From Planctomycetaceae bacterium (lineage in GTDB: Bacteria; Planctomycetota; PLA2), in the NCBI GenBank assembly GCA_011525755.1, contig WYBS01000146.1:1-47572 (forward strand): 47,572 nt of DNA, written 5' to 3'. Position 1 is the stretch's first letter. Every line of letters begins with the position of its first letter. Under the pieces are notes generated by a model. The model was not told the DNA's origin and did no database searches. It saw only the letters and a list, made by a program, of their open reading frames with translations. Shown here in pieces: positions 26,877 to 34,777 of the stretch. The position numbers were made by a program, and so were the translations under genes.

Positions 26877-29734
26877 CCTTGCCCCAGGAACCCCCCGATC
26901 GTCTCCCGGAACGCCCGCGCCGCGATGTCCTTGTGGTAGGCGTACTCGTCGCGCAGCGAGTCCTCGGCCCGCACCGCGCCCACGTCCACGTAGCCGAGCC
27001 GCCGCGCGAGAGAGCGCACCTCGCGCGCATCCTCGGGCAGCCGGTCCTCCGGAAGGTCCGAGACGATCCGGATCCGGTTCTCGAGCGCGAGCAGGAACAG
27101 GTACGCCGCGTGCAGGTCCGCGGCGCGCTGCGCGTCGAGCACATGCTCGTCCCGGAGCAGCGCGAGCAGCTTCGGCACGTTCCCGATCCGGAACCGCGAG
27201 TCGCGGCGCCCGCGCGCGAGCGCGTGCATCTGCACCACGAACTCGATGTCCACCACGCCCCCGGAGCCCCCCCTCTTGATCGACAGCGGGCCGCCCTTCC
27301 TCGCGAGGCGCTCCCGCATGTCCTTCATCGCCGCCGCGTCCGCCGCGACGAATCCCGGCGGGTAGACCGTGTCCGCGACGACCGTCATCACCTCCTCGCA
27401 GAGCGTCGGCGGCCCCGCCACCGCGCGCGCCCGCGTGTACGCCATCCGCTCCCACGTCTGCCCGTTGCCCGACTTGAAGTACTCGCGGAGCGACGCGGGC
27501 GTCGCCACGAGCGGCCCCTTCTCGCCCTCCGGCCGCAGCCGCAGGTCCACCTCGTAGAGCCGGCCGTGCGGCCCGGGCGTCCCGAGGATCGACGCGAGCC
27601 GCCGCGCCACCGCCGTCGCGCCGGCGAGCTGCGACGCGTCGCGCGCGAAGTAGACGAGGTCGAGATCCGAGCCGAAGAGCAGCTCGCCCGAGCCGAGCTT
27701 CCCGAGCGCCACGACCACGAGGTCCGCGCCGGCCGCGCGCGCCTCGCTCCGCGCGCGCTCGTACGCGAGGCGAAGGGTCACCTCCGCGAGCCGCGTCAGG
27801 TCCTCGCCCGTCTCCTTCACCGTCTGCTCGCCCCGCGCGTCGCGGAGGCCGATCCTTAAGATCTCGAGATTCTTGTAGTCGGAGAGGATCCGCGCCGGGT
27901 CGGGGGACGTCGGCACGGTCGCCGTCGGGATGTCCTCGAAGCTCGCGAGTCCGCGCCCGGTCTCCGTCGCCAGCGCGTCCATGAGCTGGTCGAGCGTGTC
28001 CGGCGCGCGCTCGAGGATGTTGCAGAGGAAGCGGCTCCCCGCCGCGAGATCGACGAGCAGCCGGAGCAGCCGCTCGTCCGCGCCCATCGCCTCGTAGAGC
28101 GTCGCGCGCGCGCCGACGCCCGCCGTGATCGCCTCGAGCCGCACGAGCGCGCCGTCGGGGTCGGGCGTCGTCGCCACGAGGTCGAGGAGTCGCGGGAAGA
28201 GGTTCGCGAGGAACTTCCGCGTGCGCGGTGAGCCCGCGAGCATCGCCGACGTCTCGCGCGCGAGATCCGCGACCGCCTGGACGCCGCGCTCCGTGTCCGC
28301 GATCCCGTGCGCAAGGAGCACCTCGGCGAGCTTCTCCTTGTCCGATGCGCCCCCGAGGACGAGGTCGATCTCCCTCGCCTCCTTCTCGTCGCGGGCCGCG
28401 AAGAGGTTCCGGAAGAGGCGCTCGAAGACGCGCCGCACCGCTTCCGCGCGCGTGCGGTACGCCTCGTGGAAGGGCAGCGGCCCCCTGAACCCGCACCGCT
28501 TCGCGAGCGCCGTGATCGCGGGCTCCTCGACGGGGATCCGGTGGACCTGCGCTCCCTGGACGAGCTGGAGCCGGTGCTCGACGAGGCGGAGGAAGCGGTA
28601 GGCGTCGTCGAGGACGTCGCGCTCCTCCGGGAGGATCGCGCCGGCCTTCTCGAGGAGCCGGAGCGCCGTGAGCGAGTTGTGGTGGCGGACCTCGGGGTTC
28701 CTCGCGCCGTGGAGGAGCTGGAGGAACTGGATCACGTACTCGACGTCGCGGATGCCGCCGTAGCCGAGCTTCACCTCGCGCCGCTCCTCGCCGCGCACGG
28801 TCGTCGCATCCTCGATCCGCTGCTTGATCCGCTTGATCGCCGCGATCTCCTCGAAGTCGAGTCCCCTCCCGAAGACCCACTCGCGCACGGACGAGACGAA
28901 CGCGTTGCCGACCGTGCGGTCGCCCGCGATCACGCGCGCCTTCAGGAGCGCCTGCCGCTCCCACGTCTCGCCCGTCCGGTGGTAGTACGCGAGGGTCGAC
29001 GCGAGCGAGAGCGCGAGCGAGCCCGTCTGGCCCTCCGGCCTGAGGCGGAGGTCGACGCGGTAGAGCCGGCCCAAGGGCGTCACCGCGTTCGCCTCGCGCG
29101 TCACGCGCTCGGCGAGGCGGTGGTAGAACTCGCGGTGCGAGAGGCTCCTGCCCCCGGGGCCCCCCCCGGTCTCGCCGTCCTTCCCGTAGAGGTAGACGAG
29201 GTCGATGTCGCTCGCGTAGTTGAGCTCCGCGCCGCCGAGCTTCCCCATCGCGAGCACCGCGAAGCCGCCCTCGTGCGGGGGGCCGAACTGGCGCTCGAGG
29301 TCCGCCGAGACGAGCGCGAGGAGGTTCTCGATCACGATGTCGGCGAGGTCGGAGATGCGGCGCGTGACGACGGTCAGGTCGGCGCCCTCGACCACGTCCT
29401 GCCACGCGATGCGGAGCGTCTCCTCGACGCGCACCGCGCGCAGGTGGTCGACCTTCGCCCTCAGGTCGGGCAGCGCGGCGAGCGCCTCCGCGAGGCCGTG
29501 CTCGAAGTCCGCGCGGTCGTAGGCGCCGCCGCGTTCCGGGATCTCGGCCACGAGCGCGGGCCTCCGGGCGAGCAGGTCGGCCGCGAGCGGCGACGCGTCG
29601 AGGAGCTTCATCCACCCGAGGAGGTGCGGGCGCGGGTCGGCGCCCGCCTCGACGAGCCGGTGGAGCCCCGCCTCGACCGCCGCGGGGTCGGCGGCCGCGC
29701 CGAGATACGCCTCCACCTCCGGCGTCTTCAGCAT
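26873..29734 (-). CDS. glnE: Bifunctional glutamine synthetase adenylyltransferase/adenylyl-removing enzyme
   Basis: GlnE adds AMP to, or removes it from, a Tyr of glutamine synthetase in response to PII signalling. The 953-residue protein has two nucleotidyltransferase domains. The N-terminal deadenylylating one has MGKLGGAELNYASDIDLVY (GKLGG at 164-168, Asp176 and Asp178); the C-terminal adenylylating one has LGKLGSGELLFGSDLDLVYF (about 677-696). VDLRLRPEG follows each. Length matches the family (E. coli about 946). ATG at 29734 overlaps the upstream GT9 gene by seven bases. No glnA or glnB is in the window. Confidence 0.96.
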   Translation of the reverse strand: MLKTPEVEAYLGAAADPAAVEAGLHRLVEAGADPRPHLLGWMKLLDASPLAADLLARRPALVAEIPERGGAYDRADFEHGLAEALAALPDLRAKVDHLRAVRVEETLRIAWQDVVEGADLTVVTRRISDLADIVIENLLALVSADLERQFGPPHEGGFAVLAMGKLGGAELNYASDIDLVYLYGKDGETGGGPGGRSLSHREFYHRLAERVTREANAVTPLGRLYRVDLRLRPEGQTGSLALSLASTLAYYHRTGETWERQALLKARVIAGDRTVGNAFVSSVREWVFGRGLDFEEIAAIKRIKQRIEDATTVRGEERREVKLGYGGIRDVEYVIQFLQLLHGARNPEVRHHNSLTALRLLEKAGAILPEERDVLDDAYRFLRLVEHRLQLVQGAQVHRIPVEEPAITALAKRCGFRGPLPFHEAYRTRAEAVRRVFERLFRNLFAARDEKEAREIDLVLGGASDKEKLAEVLLAHGIADTERGVQAVADLARETSAMLAGSPRTRKFLANLFPRLLDLVATTPDPDGALVRLEAITAGVGARATLYEAMGADERLLRLLVDLAAGSRFLCNILERAPDTLDQLMDALATETGRGLASFEDIPTATVPTSPDPARILSDYKNLEILRIGLRDARGEQTVKETGEDLTRLAEVTLRLAYERARSEARAAGADLVVVALGKLGSGELLFGSDLDLVYFARDASQLAGATAVARRLASILGTPGPHGRLYEVDLRLRPEGEKGPLVATPASLREYFKSGNGQTWERMAYTRARAVAGPPTLCEEVMTVVADTVYPPGFVAADAAAMKDMRERLARKGGPLSIKRGGSGGVVDIEFVVQMHALARGRRDSRFRIGNVPKLLALLRDEHVLDAQRAADLHAAYLFLLALENRIRIVSDLPEDRLPEDAREVRSLARRLGYVDVGAVRAEDSLRDEYAYHKDIAARAFRETIGGFLGQG

Positions 29735-30690
29735 GCGAGGAGATCGACCGCGGTGTTCTCGACGAGATCGACCGGGAGGTCCTTCATGCAGACGGGGTCG
29801 GGGCAGAAGCGGAGCGCGCACGGGCTGCACCGGACGCCCGCGCGCAGGGCACGCGCGCGGGGGCCGACCGGCGCCATGATCGCGGGGTCCTTCGGGCCGA
29901 AGAGCGTGACCGTCGGGATCCCGAGGGCCGCCGCGATGTGCGCGGGGCCCGTGTCGCTCGCGACGAAAAGCCGGGCGCCGGAGAGGACGTCCGCGAGCGC
30001 GCGGAGCCCCTTCGGCTCGACGACCTCCGCGGGCTCCCGCATCCGCGCCCGCACGTCGTCCGTCTCCGCGCGCTCGCCCGGGCCCGCGGTGAGGAGCACG
30101 CGCGCGCCGAGGCGCCTCGCGAGCCGGTCGCCGAGGTCCGCGAACGAGGCGGGCGGCCACCGCTTGAACGCGCCGAACCGGCTCACGCCCGGGTGGAGGA
30201 CGATCGCGCCGTGGCGCTCGCCCCCTGCCGGCAGGATCGCGGGGGCTTCGGGGCCCGGGCCGAGCGTCCGGTCGAGGAGCGCGAGGTAGGCCCTCATCCG
30301 GTGTCCCTCGGGCGGCGCAACCCGGTCCCGGACGAGGAGCCGGTTCCCCTCGCGCGCGAGGGGCGCGTCGAGGCCCACGGTCCGGCTGGCCCCGGCGAGC
30401 CGGGCGAGAATCCCCGATTTGAGGTTGCCCTGGAGGTCGAGCGCGAGGTCGTAGCGCTGCCGGCGGAGCCCTCTCGCGAATCTTCCGAGAACCCAGGGAA
30501 CGCGGGCGCGCCGCCGCTCGTAGACATGGAGGATGTCGATCTGGGGGTGGCCCGCGAGCAGTCCCGCGAAGCGGTCCTCGACGAGCCAGCCGATCCGCGC
30601 CCCCGGCACCCTCGCCTTCGCGGCCGCGAGCACGTGCAGCGCCATCGCCACGTCGCCCAGGGCGGAAAGTCGAACGAGGAGGAGTCGCAA
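29728..30690 (-). CDS. Glycosyltransferase family 9 (ADP-heptose:LPS heptosyltransferase-like)
   Basis: The 320-residue protein starts RLLLVRLSALGDVAMALHVL, the typical GT9 N-terminus. It has DLQGNLKSG (about 87-95), VLHPGVSRFGAFKRWP, the nucleotide-site ASDTGPAHIAAALGIPTVTLFG (about 246-267) and the Cys-rich CSPCALRFCPDPVCM tail seen in many heptosyltransferases. It would add heptose, or a related sugar, to lipopolysaccharide core at the inner membrane, implying an outer membrane. The TTG at 30690 is the only start before an in-frame stop and has AAAGG nine bases upstream. It is the first gene of the GT9-glnE-anchor operon, divergent from the secreted-protein cluster at 30789. Confidence 0.9.
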   Translation of the reverse strand: MRLLLVRLSALGDVAMALHVLAAAKARVPGARIGWLVEDRFAGLLAGHPQIDILHVYERRRARVPWVLGRFARGLRRQRYDLALDLQGNLKSGILARLAGASRTVGLDAPLAREGNRLLVRDRVAPPEGHRMRAYLALLDRTLGPGPEAPAILPAGGERHGAIVLHPGVSRFGAFKRWPPASFADLGDRLARRLGARVLLTAGPGERAETDDVRARMREPAEVVEPKGLRALADVLSGARLFVASDTGPAHIAAALGIPTVTLFGPKDPAIMAPVGPRARALRAGVRCSPCALRFCPDPVCMKDLPVDLVENTAVDLLAC

Positions 30691-30727
30691 GCGTATTTAC
30701 CTTTATGGGGCTCTCTGCGGATCCGGG

Positions 30728-30743
30728 CTGCCCCCGGACCCCC
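30728..30743. repeat. C-rich dispersed repeat B
   Basis: CTGCCCCCGGACCCCC in the 98-nt gap between divergent genes. It matches the copies at 34748 and 41041 almost exactly. Confidence 0.5.
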
Positions 30744-30772
30744 TTGGATTCGTCGGCCCGGCGGCCTCGCCT

Positions 30773-30778
30773 TAGGAT
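30773..30778 (+). promoter_or_regulatory. Possible -10 box (TAGGAT)
   Basis: CCTTAGGATAGAGG lies 10 bases before the ATG at 30789. It is a weak match to TATAAT (4 of 6), at the same short distance from the start codon as other boxes in this window. Confidence 0.3.
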
Positions 30779-30788
30779 AGAGGACCGG

Positions 30789-31979
30789 ATGGCCCGATTC
30801 TTCAGGCTCCTCGCGCTGCTCCTTCTCGCCCCCCTTCTCGGGGCGGACGAGGGCGGGTCGGTCGTCGAGCCGACGAAGGACCCCCCCAAGGCGAAGCAGG
30901 CGCTGAACCGGGTCTTCCGCGGCCGGATCGTGAAGATCAAGAAGAACCAGGTCACGATCTACTACGACTTCGAGGATCCGGAGCAGCTGAAGGACTTCGA
31001 GGACGCGCGCCCCCCGCGGCTCCTCGACGCGAGCCAGAACAAGGTGAAGATCGAGGGCGGCCGGCTCGTGCTCGAGGGGTCGTCGGCGATCCGCCACCGG
31101 ATGGAAGGGCAGGGCAAGCTCCGCGCGCACTTCTACGTGCGCGTCGGGAAGCAGTGGAACGTCGGCACGGTCTTCACCGAGCCGGTGCTGTCCGACTTCT
31201 ACGTCGTCTGCAACCTCTTCGACGGCAAGTTCTACGGCGACAAGGGGCTCATCCTCGCGGCCTGCGGGCTTCACGAGGACGAGGGCGCGGACGACATCTC
31301 GACCGGCCTCGTGAACTGGCGCGACATCTTCCGGACCGACGTGAAGAAGGTGGCGACCATCGGCGAGGACGCCGAGATGGAGGTCTGGAAAGACGGCTGG
31401 AGCGAGTACTGCCGCGTCGGCGACCGCGAGGGCAAGGGGTCGTCCAAGGGCAAGTGCAAGGAGATGGCCACCTACCAGTTCGGGCTCTTCGTCCACGAGT
31501 CCCGGGCGACGTTCGACGACCTGACGCTCGTGATCGAGCTCACCGACGAGTTCCTCGACCTGAACAGCCTCCGGGCGGACATCGACGTGGACTGGGAGGA
31601 CACCCCCACGCAGGGGCCCTTCAAGGGGCTCGGGGGGGTGCCGCCGCGGGTCCGCGCAGAGGCCGACGCCTATGCCCAGGGGGCGGGGGAGCACCGGGAC
31701 GTGATCCGGGCGATGCTCTCCCCCGGGCTGCCCGAGAAGGCCCGGGAGATCCTCCTCGGGCTGATCGTGGCGCGGAAGGAGCCGAAGGCGGTCCCCCTGC
31801 TCGTGGAGGGGCTCTACGCCGAGGACAAGTCGAGCCGGAGACTCGCGATCGACGCGATCAAGGCGATCACGGGCAAGAACTTCGGCTACGGCCCGAACGC
31901 ATCCGAGAAGGAGCGCTCGAAGGCGATCCAGAAGCTGAACGCCTTCCTGAACGAGAACCGGGCGATCTACTTCGGCTAG
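30789..31979 (+). CDS. Secreted beta-domain protein with C-terminal HEAT-like segment
   Basis: The 396-residue protein has a signal peptide (1-19, MARFFRLLALLLLAPLLGA). A short segment (RVFRGRIVKIKKNQVTIYYDF, about 42-62) leads to a beta-rich region (to about 260) whose strand pattern resembles DUF1080/laminin-G sandwiches (GGRLVLEGSSAIRHRM; FGLFVHESRATFDDLTL). A C-terminal helical part has a HEAT-like SSRRLAIDAIKAITGKNFGYGPNASEKERSKAI, a form often seen in planctomycete HEAT proteins. No catalytic residues are evident. The ATG at 30789 is chosen for the signal peptide. The function is unknown; envelope binding is inferred. Confidence 0.75.
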   Translation: MARFFRLLALLLLAPLLGADEGGSVVEPTKDPPKAKQALNRVFRGRIVKIKKNQVTIYYDFEDPEQLKDFEDARPPRLLDASQNKVKIEGGRLVLEGSSAIRHRMEGQGKLRAHFYVRVGKQWNVGTVFTEPVLSDFYVVCNLFDGKFYGDKGLILAACGLHEDEGADDISTGLVNWRDIFRTDVKKVATIGEDAEMEVWKDGWSEYCRVGDREGKGSSKGKCKEMATYQFGLFVHESRATFDDLTLVIELTDEFLDLNSLRADIDVDWEDTPTQGPFKGLGGVPPRVRAEADAYAQGAGEHRDVIRAMLSPGLPEKAREILLGLIVARKEPKAVPLLVEGLYAEDKSSRRLAIDAIKAITGKNFGYGPNASEKERSKAIQKLNAFLNENRAIYFG

Positions 31980-32000
31980 CCCCCCGGGGGGCGGAAATCG

Positions 32001-32006
32001 TACAAT
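32001..32006 (+). promoter_or_regulatory. Putative -10 box (TACAAT) of Gly-rich protein gene
   Basis: TCGTACAATTTCGGGG lies 66 bases before the ATG at 32073, leaving a leader of about 60 nt with a strong Shine-Dalgarno. It is the one GTACAAT box here with a normal leader. Confidence 0.5.
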
Positions 32007-32072
32007 TTCGGGGAACCTTCGCGGTGGACGCGGGGTTCCATAAGGCGGATCGGTCCATCTAGGAGGCCCCCC

Positions 32073-32453
32073 ATGAAGCTCTCGAAACTGGCCCTCTGGT
32101 CGGTGGCGCTCGCCTGCCTCGTCGCCTTCGTGCTTCCGGAAGTGGAGGGGCGCGGGGGAGGAGGCGGCGGCGGCCGCGGGGGCGGCGGTTTCGGCGGCGG
32201 TCGCGGGGGCGGCGGCTTCGGCGGCGGCCGTCCGGGCCCCGGCCCGGGCCCCGGACGCAGCGGCGGGGGCGGCGGCGGTCGCGAGGGCGAGCGCAAGGAG
32301 GACCAGGAGCGGGACCGCTTGGGGCTCCGGCAGGCGCGCGTCCAGGAGGCGCGCATCGAGTACGCGAAGCGCGAGCGCCAGCAGTCTTTCGACGACGAGG
32401 CGAGCCGCCGCGCGGCCGACACCCTCGATCGCATCCTGAAGAGCTCGGAGTAG
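32073..32453 (+). CDS. Small secreted glycine-rich protein
   Basis: The 126-residue protein has a signal peptide (1-26) and then about 45 residues of Gly-rich repeats (RGGGGFGGG units and GPGPGPGR). A charged helical C-terminus follows (about 72-126: REGERKEDQERDRLGLRQ to LDRILKSSE). The Shine-Dalgarno AGGAGG (32061-32066) is the strongest in the window, suggesting high expression. The C-terminus may oligomerise as a coiled coil while the Gly-rich part is flexible. Family not recognised. The TPR gene follows after three bases. Confidence 0.75.
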   Translation: MKLSKLALWSVALACLVAFVLPEVEGRGGGGGGGRGGGGFGGGRGGGGFGGGRPGPGPGPGRSGGGGGGREGERKEDQERDRLGLRQARVQEARIEYAKRERQQSFDDEASRRAADTLDRILKSSE

Positions 32454-32456
32454 GCC

Positions 32457-34163
32457 GTGTTCCGGCAGACGGCCCTTCTGGTCCTCGTCGCGACCGTCGC
32501 GTTCGCGGACACGACGGTTTCCCCCGAGGCGCGTGCTCTTTTCGAGAAGGCGGAGCTCGCGCGCGAGGAGGGCAGGCTCGCGGAGGCGGCCGACCTGTAC
32601 AAGCAGGCGATCGAGCTCCAACCGCTCTACGAGGATGCCCACGCGGGGTACCTGGCGGCGCTCCGCGGGACCGGCGGATTCGTCGCCGCGGTGCCGCTCT
32701 ACGCGGGGCTCGTCTCGAAGCACCCGGACTCGGCGGAGCTGAAGGCCTTCGAGGCCTCGGCCCGGGAGCCCGCCGCGGCCGTCGCGGCGCTCGATCCGCT
32801 CTCGAAGCAGCATCCGGGAAGCTTCCGCGTGCAGGTCGAGTACGCGCGGGCGCTCCTTTATGCCCGTCGTCTCTCGGACGCCGAGGCCGCCCTCAAGGCG
32901 GCCCTGAAGCTCGACGCGGCCTCGTCCGTCGCGCGGACGCTCCTCGGCGACGTCTACTTTGCCGACGGCAAGTTCCCGAAGGCACGCAAGGAGTACGAGG
33001 GCGTGCTGGAGACGGACGTGAGCTGCGTGCCGGCCCAGCTGCGCCTCGCGCTCGCCCTGCACCGCATGGGCAACTCGGCCGATGCCGTCACCCTCCTCTC
33101 GCGGATCCTCGCCGACGACAACTTCCCCCGCCTGGCGGCCGGCCACTGGGTGATGGCGATGATCCGCGCCGACACGGGCCAGATCGACGACGCCCTGAAG
33201 TCGATCGACAAGCTGCTCGCCGTCGACGTGGACGACTACGACGGCCTCATCGCGAAGGGGCTGCTGCTTCTCAAGAAGAAGCCGATGGATGCGACGGCGG
33301 TCTTCCAGAAGGCCGTCGAGAAGTACCCGAAGAGCGCCGACGCGCTCTTCTGCCTCGGCTGGGCCTTCGAGAAGGCCGCGGACGCGCCGGAGATCCAGAG
33401 CGCGGCCCGGCAGGAGCGGCTCGCGAAGGCGGCGGAGGCGTACGAGAAGTGCGCGTCCATGGATCCGGGCGTCCGCCCGCGCGACTCGCTCGGCTTCGTC
33501 TACCTGCTCACGAACAAGCACGCCGAGGCGACGAAGGAGTTCCGGCGCGCGACGGACATCGACCCGAAGTTCCCGCCCGCGCACAACAACCTCGGCCTCG
33601 CCTCGGACATGGCGGACAACCGGTCCGACGCGAAGAACCGCTACCAGATGGTCCTCGACAAGGTCGACAAGCAGAACATCCGCGCCCGCGTGATGCTCGC
33701 CCTGGACCTGTGGCTCGACGGCTCGGCCGCGAAGGCGATCAAGGAGCTCGAAAGGGTCGTCAAGGACGCGCCGAACGACGACCTCGCGTGGACCTTCCTC
33801 GGCGACGTCTACTACGACGCCAACAAGGTCGACTCGGCGATCAAGGCATACAAGAAGGCCTCGGATCTGAACGAGAAGAACTTCTATGCCTGGTTCCACA
33901 TGGGCCGGGCGTACGAGGACGACAAGCGCAAGTACGAGGAGGCGGAGCGCTGCTACCAGAAGGCGATCCAGGTGCGCGCCGACCCGCCGCCGGAGATCTT
34001 CCTGCGCCTCGGGATGCTGCACGACGTCGACGCGCTCGACAATCCCGAGAAGGCGATCCAGTACTACCAGGCCTTCCTCGACAACGGCGGCGACGTGAGC
34101 GGCGATTTCGCCTGGGTGCCGGGCCGGATCGAGGAGCTGCGCGAGGTGGTCGGGAAGAAGTAG
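32457..34163 (+). CDS. Secreted TPR-repeat protein
   Basis: The 568-residue protein starts with GTG three bases after the Gly-rich gene. A signal peptide (1-17, ending AFADT) precedes about a dozen tetratricopeptide repeats with the W/L-G-Y-A-F-A-P pattern, for example ALFEKAELAREEGRLAEAADLYKQAIELQP, AKEFRRATDIDPKFPPAHNNLG, AIKAYKKASDLNEKNFYAWFHMG and AERCYQKAIQVRADPPP. TPR solenoids mediate protein contacts. It is likely co-transcribed with the Gly-rich gene and may act as its assembly partner in the periplasm or envelope; that pairing is inference. Confidence 0.88.
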   Translation: MFRQTALLVLVATVAFADTTVSPEARALFEKAELAREEGRLAEAADLYKQAIELQPLYEDAHAGYLAALRGTGGFVAAVPLYAGLVSKHPDSAELKAFEASAREPAAAVAALDPLSKQHPGSFRVQVEYARALLYARRLSDAEAALKAALKLDAASSVARTLLGDVYFADGKFPKARKEYEGVLETDVSCVPAQLRLALALHRMGNSADAVTLLSRILADDNFPRLAAGHWVMAMIRADTGQIDDALKSIDKLLAVDVDDYDGLIAKGLLLLKKKPMDATAVFQKAVEKYPKSADALFCLGWAFEKAADAPEIQSAARQERLAKAAEAYEKCASMDPGVRPRDSLGFVYLLTNKHAEATKEFRRATDIDPKFPPAHNNLGLASDMADNRSDAKNRYQMVLDKVDKQNIRARVMLALDLWLDGSAAKAIKELERVVKDAPNDDLAWTFLGDVYYDANKVDSAIKAYKKASDLNEKNFYAWFHMGRAYEDDKRKYEEAERCYQKAIQVRADPPPEIFLRLGMLHDVDALDNPEKAIQYYQAFLDNGGDVSGDFAWVPGRIEELREVVGKK

Positions 34164-34206
34164 GCTCGCCGCGGGGGGGGGTGCCGCACCCCGAGGAGCG
34201 CGGAGG

Positions 34207-34212
34207 TATACT
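34207..34212 (+). promoter_or_regulatory. Putative -10 box (TATACT)
   Basis: GGAGGTATACTCCGGGGAG lies 12 bases before the ATG at 34225. The hexamer matches five of six consensus positions and sits inside a small GGAGTATACTCC-like palindrome (GGAGGTATACTCC with one extra G). Confidence 0.45.
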
Positions 34213-34224
34213 CCGGGGAGCCCG

Positions 34225-34620
34225 ATGTTGCGCTACGTGGCTGCTGCCGTCACCGTCCTCGTGCTCCTCGCGATCGCGCTGCGTTCGAGAGCCGGCGGCG
34301 GCCCCGCGCCGGTGCTCTCCGTGCCCCCGGGCCCCCCGCCGATCGTCCGCGTGGAGAAGGGGCCCTCGGGTCGCGTCGTGACGGTCAGGCACACGCTGCG
34401 GGGCAGCATCACGCGCGCCGCGCTCGTCTACGAGCAGGAGGGCGAGGACCGCCACGCGGCCGTCGAGACGGACTGCCGGCGCGGCGGCGACACCTCGGTC
34501 GAGGACGACGGCTACGCGACGGTCGTCGAGCTCTCCGGCGTGGTTCCGGACGACGCCAAGGGGCTCCGGCTCGTGCTCGAGTCCGAGACCGGCACGACGA
34601 CCTACCCGATCGCCCCCTAG
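34225..34620 (+). CDS. Small membrane-anchored protein of unknown function
   Basis: The 131-residue protein has an N-terminal hydrophobic anchor (1-20, MLRYVAAAVTVLVLLAIALR) and a Pro-rich linker. A beta-rich region (about 40-131) follows, with VRVEKGPSGRVVTVRHTLRG and TTTYPIAP at the very end. It shows no family I recognise. GGGGAG precedes the ATG, and a TATACT box lies just upstream, so it seems separately transcribed from the TPR gene although on the same strand. Confidence 0.65.
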   Translation: MLRYVAAAVTVLVLLAIALRSRAGGGPAPVLSVPPGPPPIVRVEKGPSGRVVTVRHTLRGSITRAALVYEQEGEDRHAAVETDCRRGGDTSVEDDGYATVVELSGVVPDDAKGLRLVLESETGTTTYPIAP

Positions 34621-34662
34621 CCCCAGGCTAGGGTCACATCCCTTGCGGATGCGCGTGGTCGC

Positions 34663-34685
34663 AACCTGTTGCGGCGCAACGGGTT
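34663..34685. terminator. Inverted repeat in gap between convergent genes
   Basis: AACCTGTTGCG and CGCAACGGGTT pair at 10 of 11 positions plus one G-T, around a single base; in practice the stem would open to a loop of about five. It lies 43 bases after the stop at 34620 and ahead of the convergent ABC transporter's 3' end. Confidence 0.4.
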
Positions 34686-34747
34686 CGGGCAGCCGGGTGC
34701 GGCGCGCGTGCCGCACGACGGGGCGCGATGGCCCCCTGGTGCGCGGC

Positions 34748-34765
34748 CTGCCCCCGGACCCCCCC
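34748..34765. repeat. C-rich dispersed repeat B
   Basis: CTGCCCCCGGACCCCCCC just downstream of the ABC transporter gene's stop. It is nearly identical to the copies at 30728 and 41041. Confidence 0.5.
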
Positions 34766-34777
34766 TGACTCCGCCTG

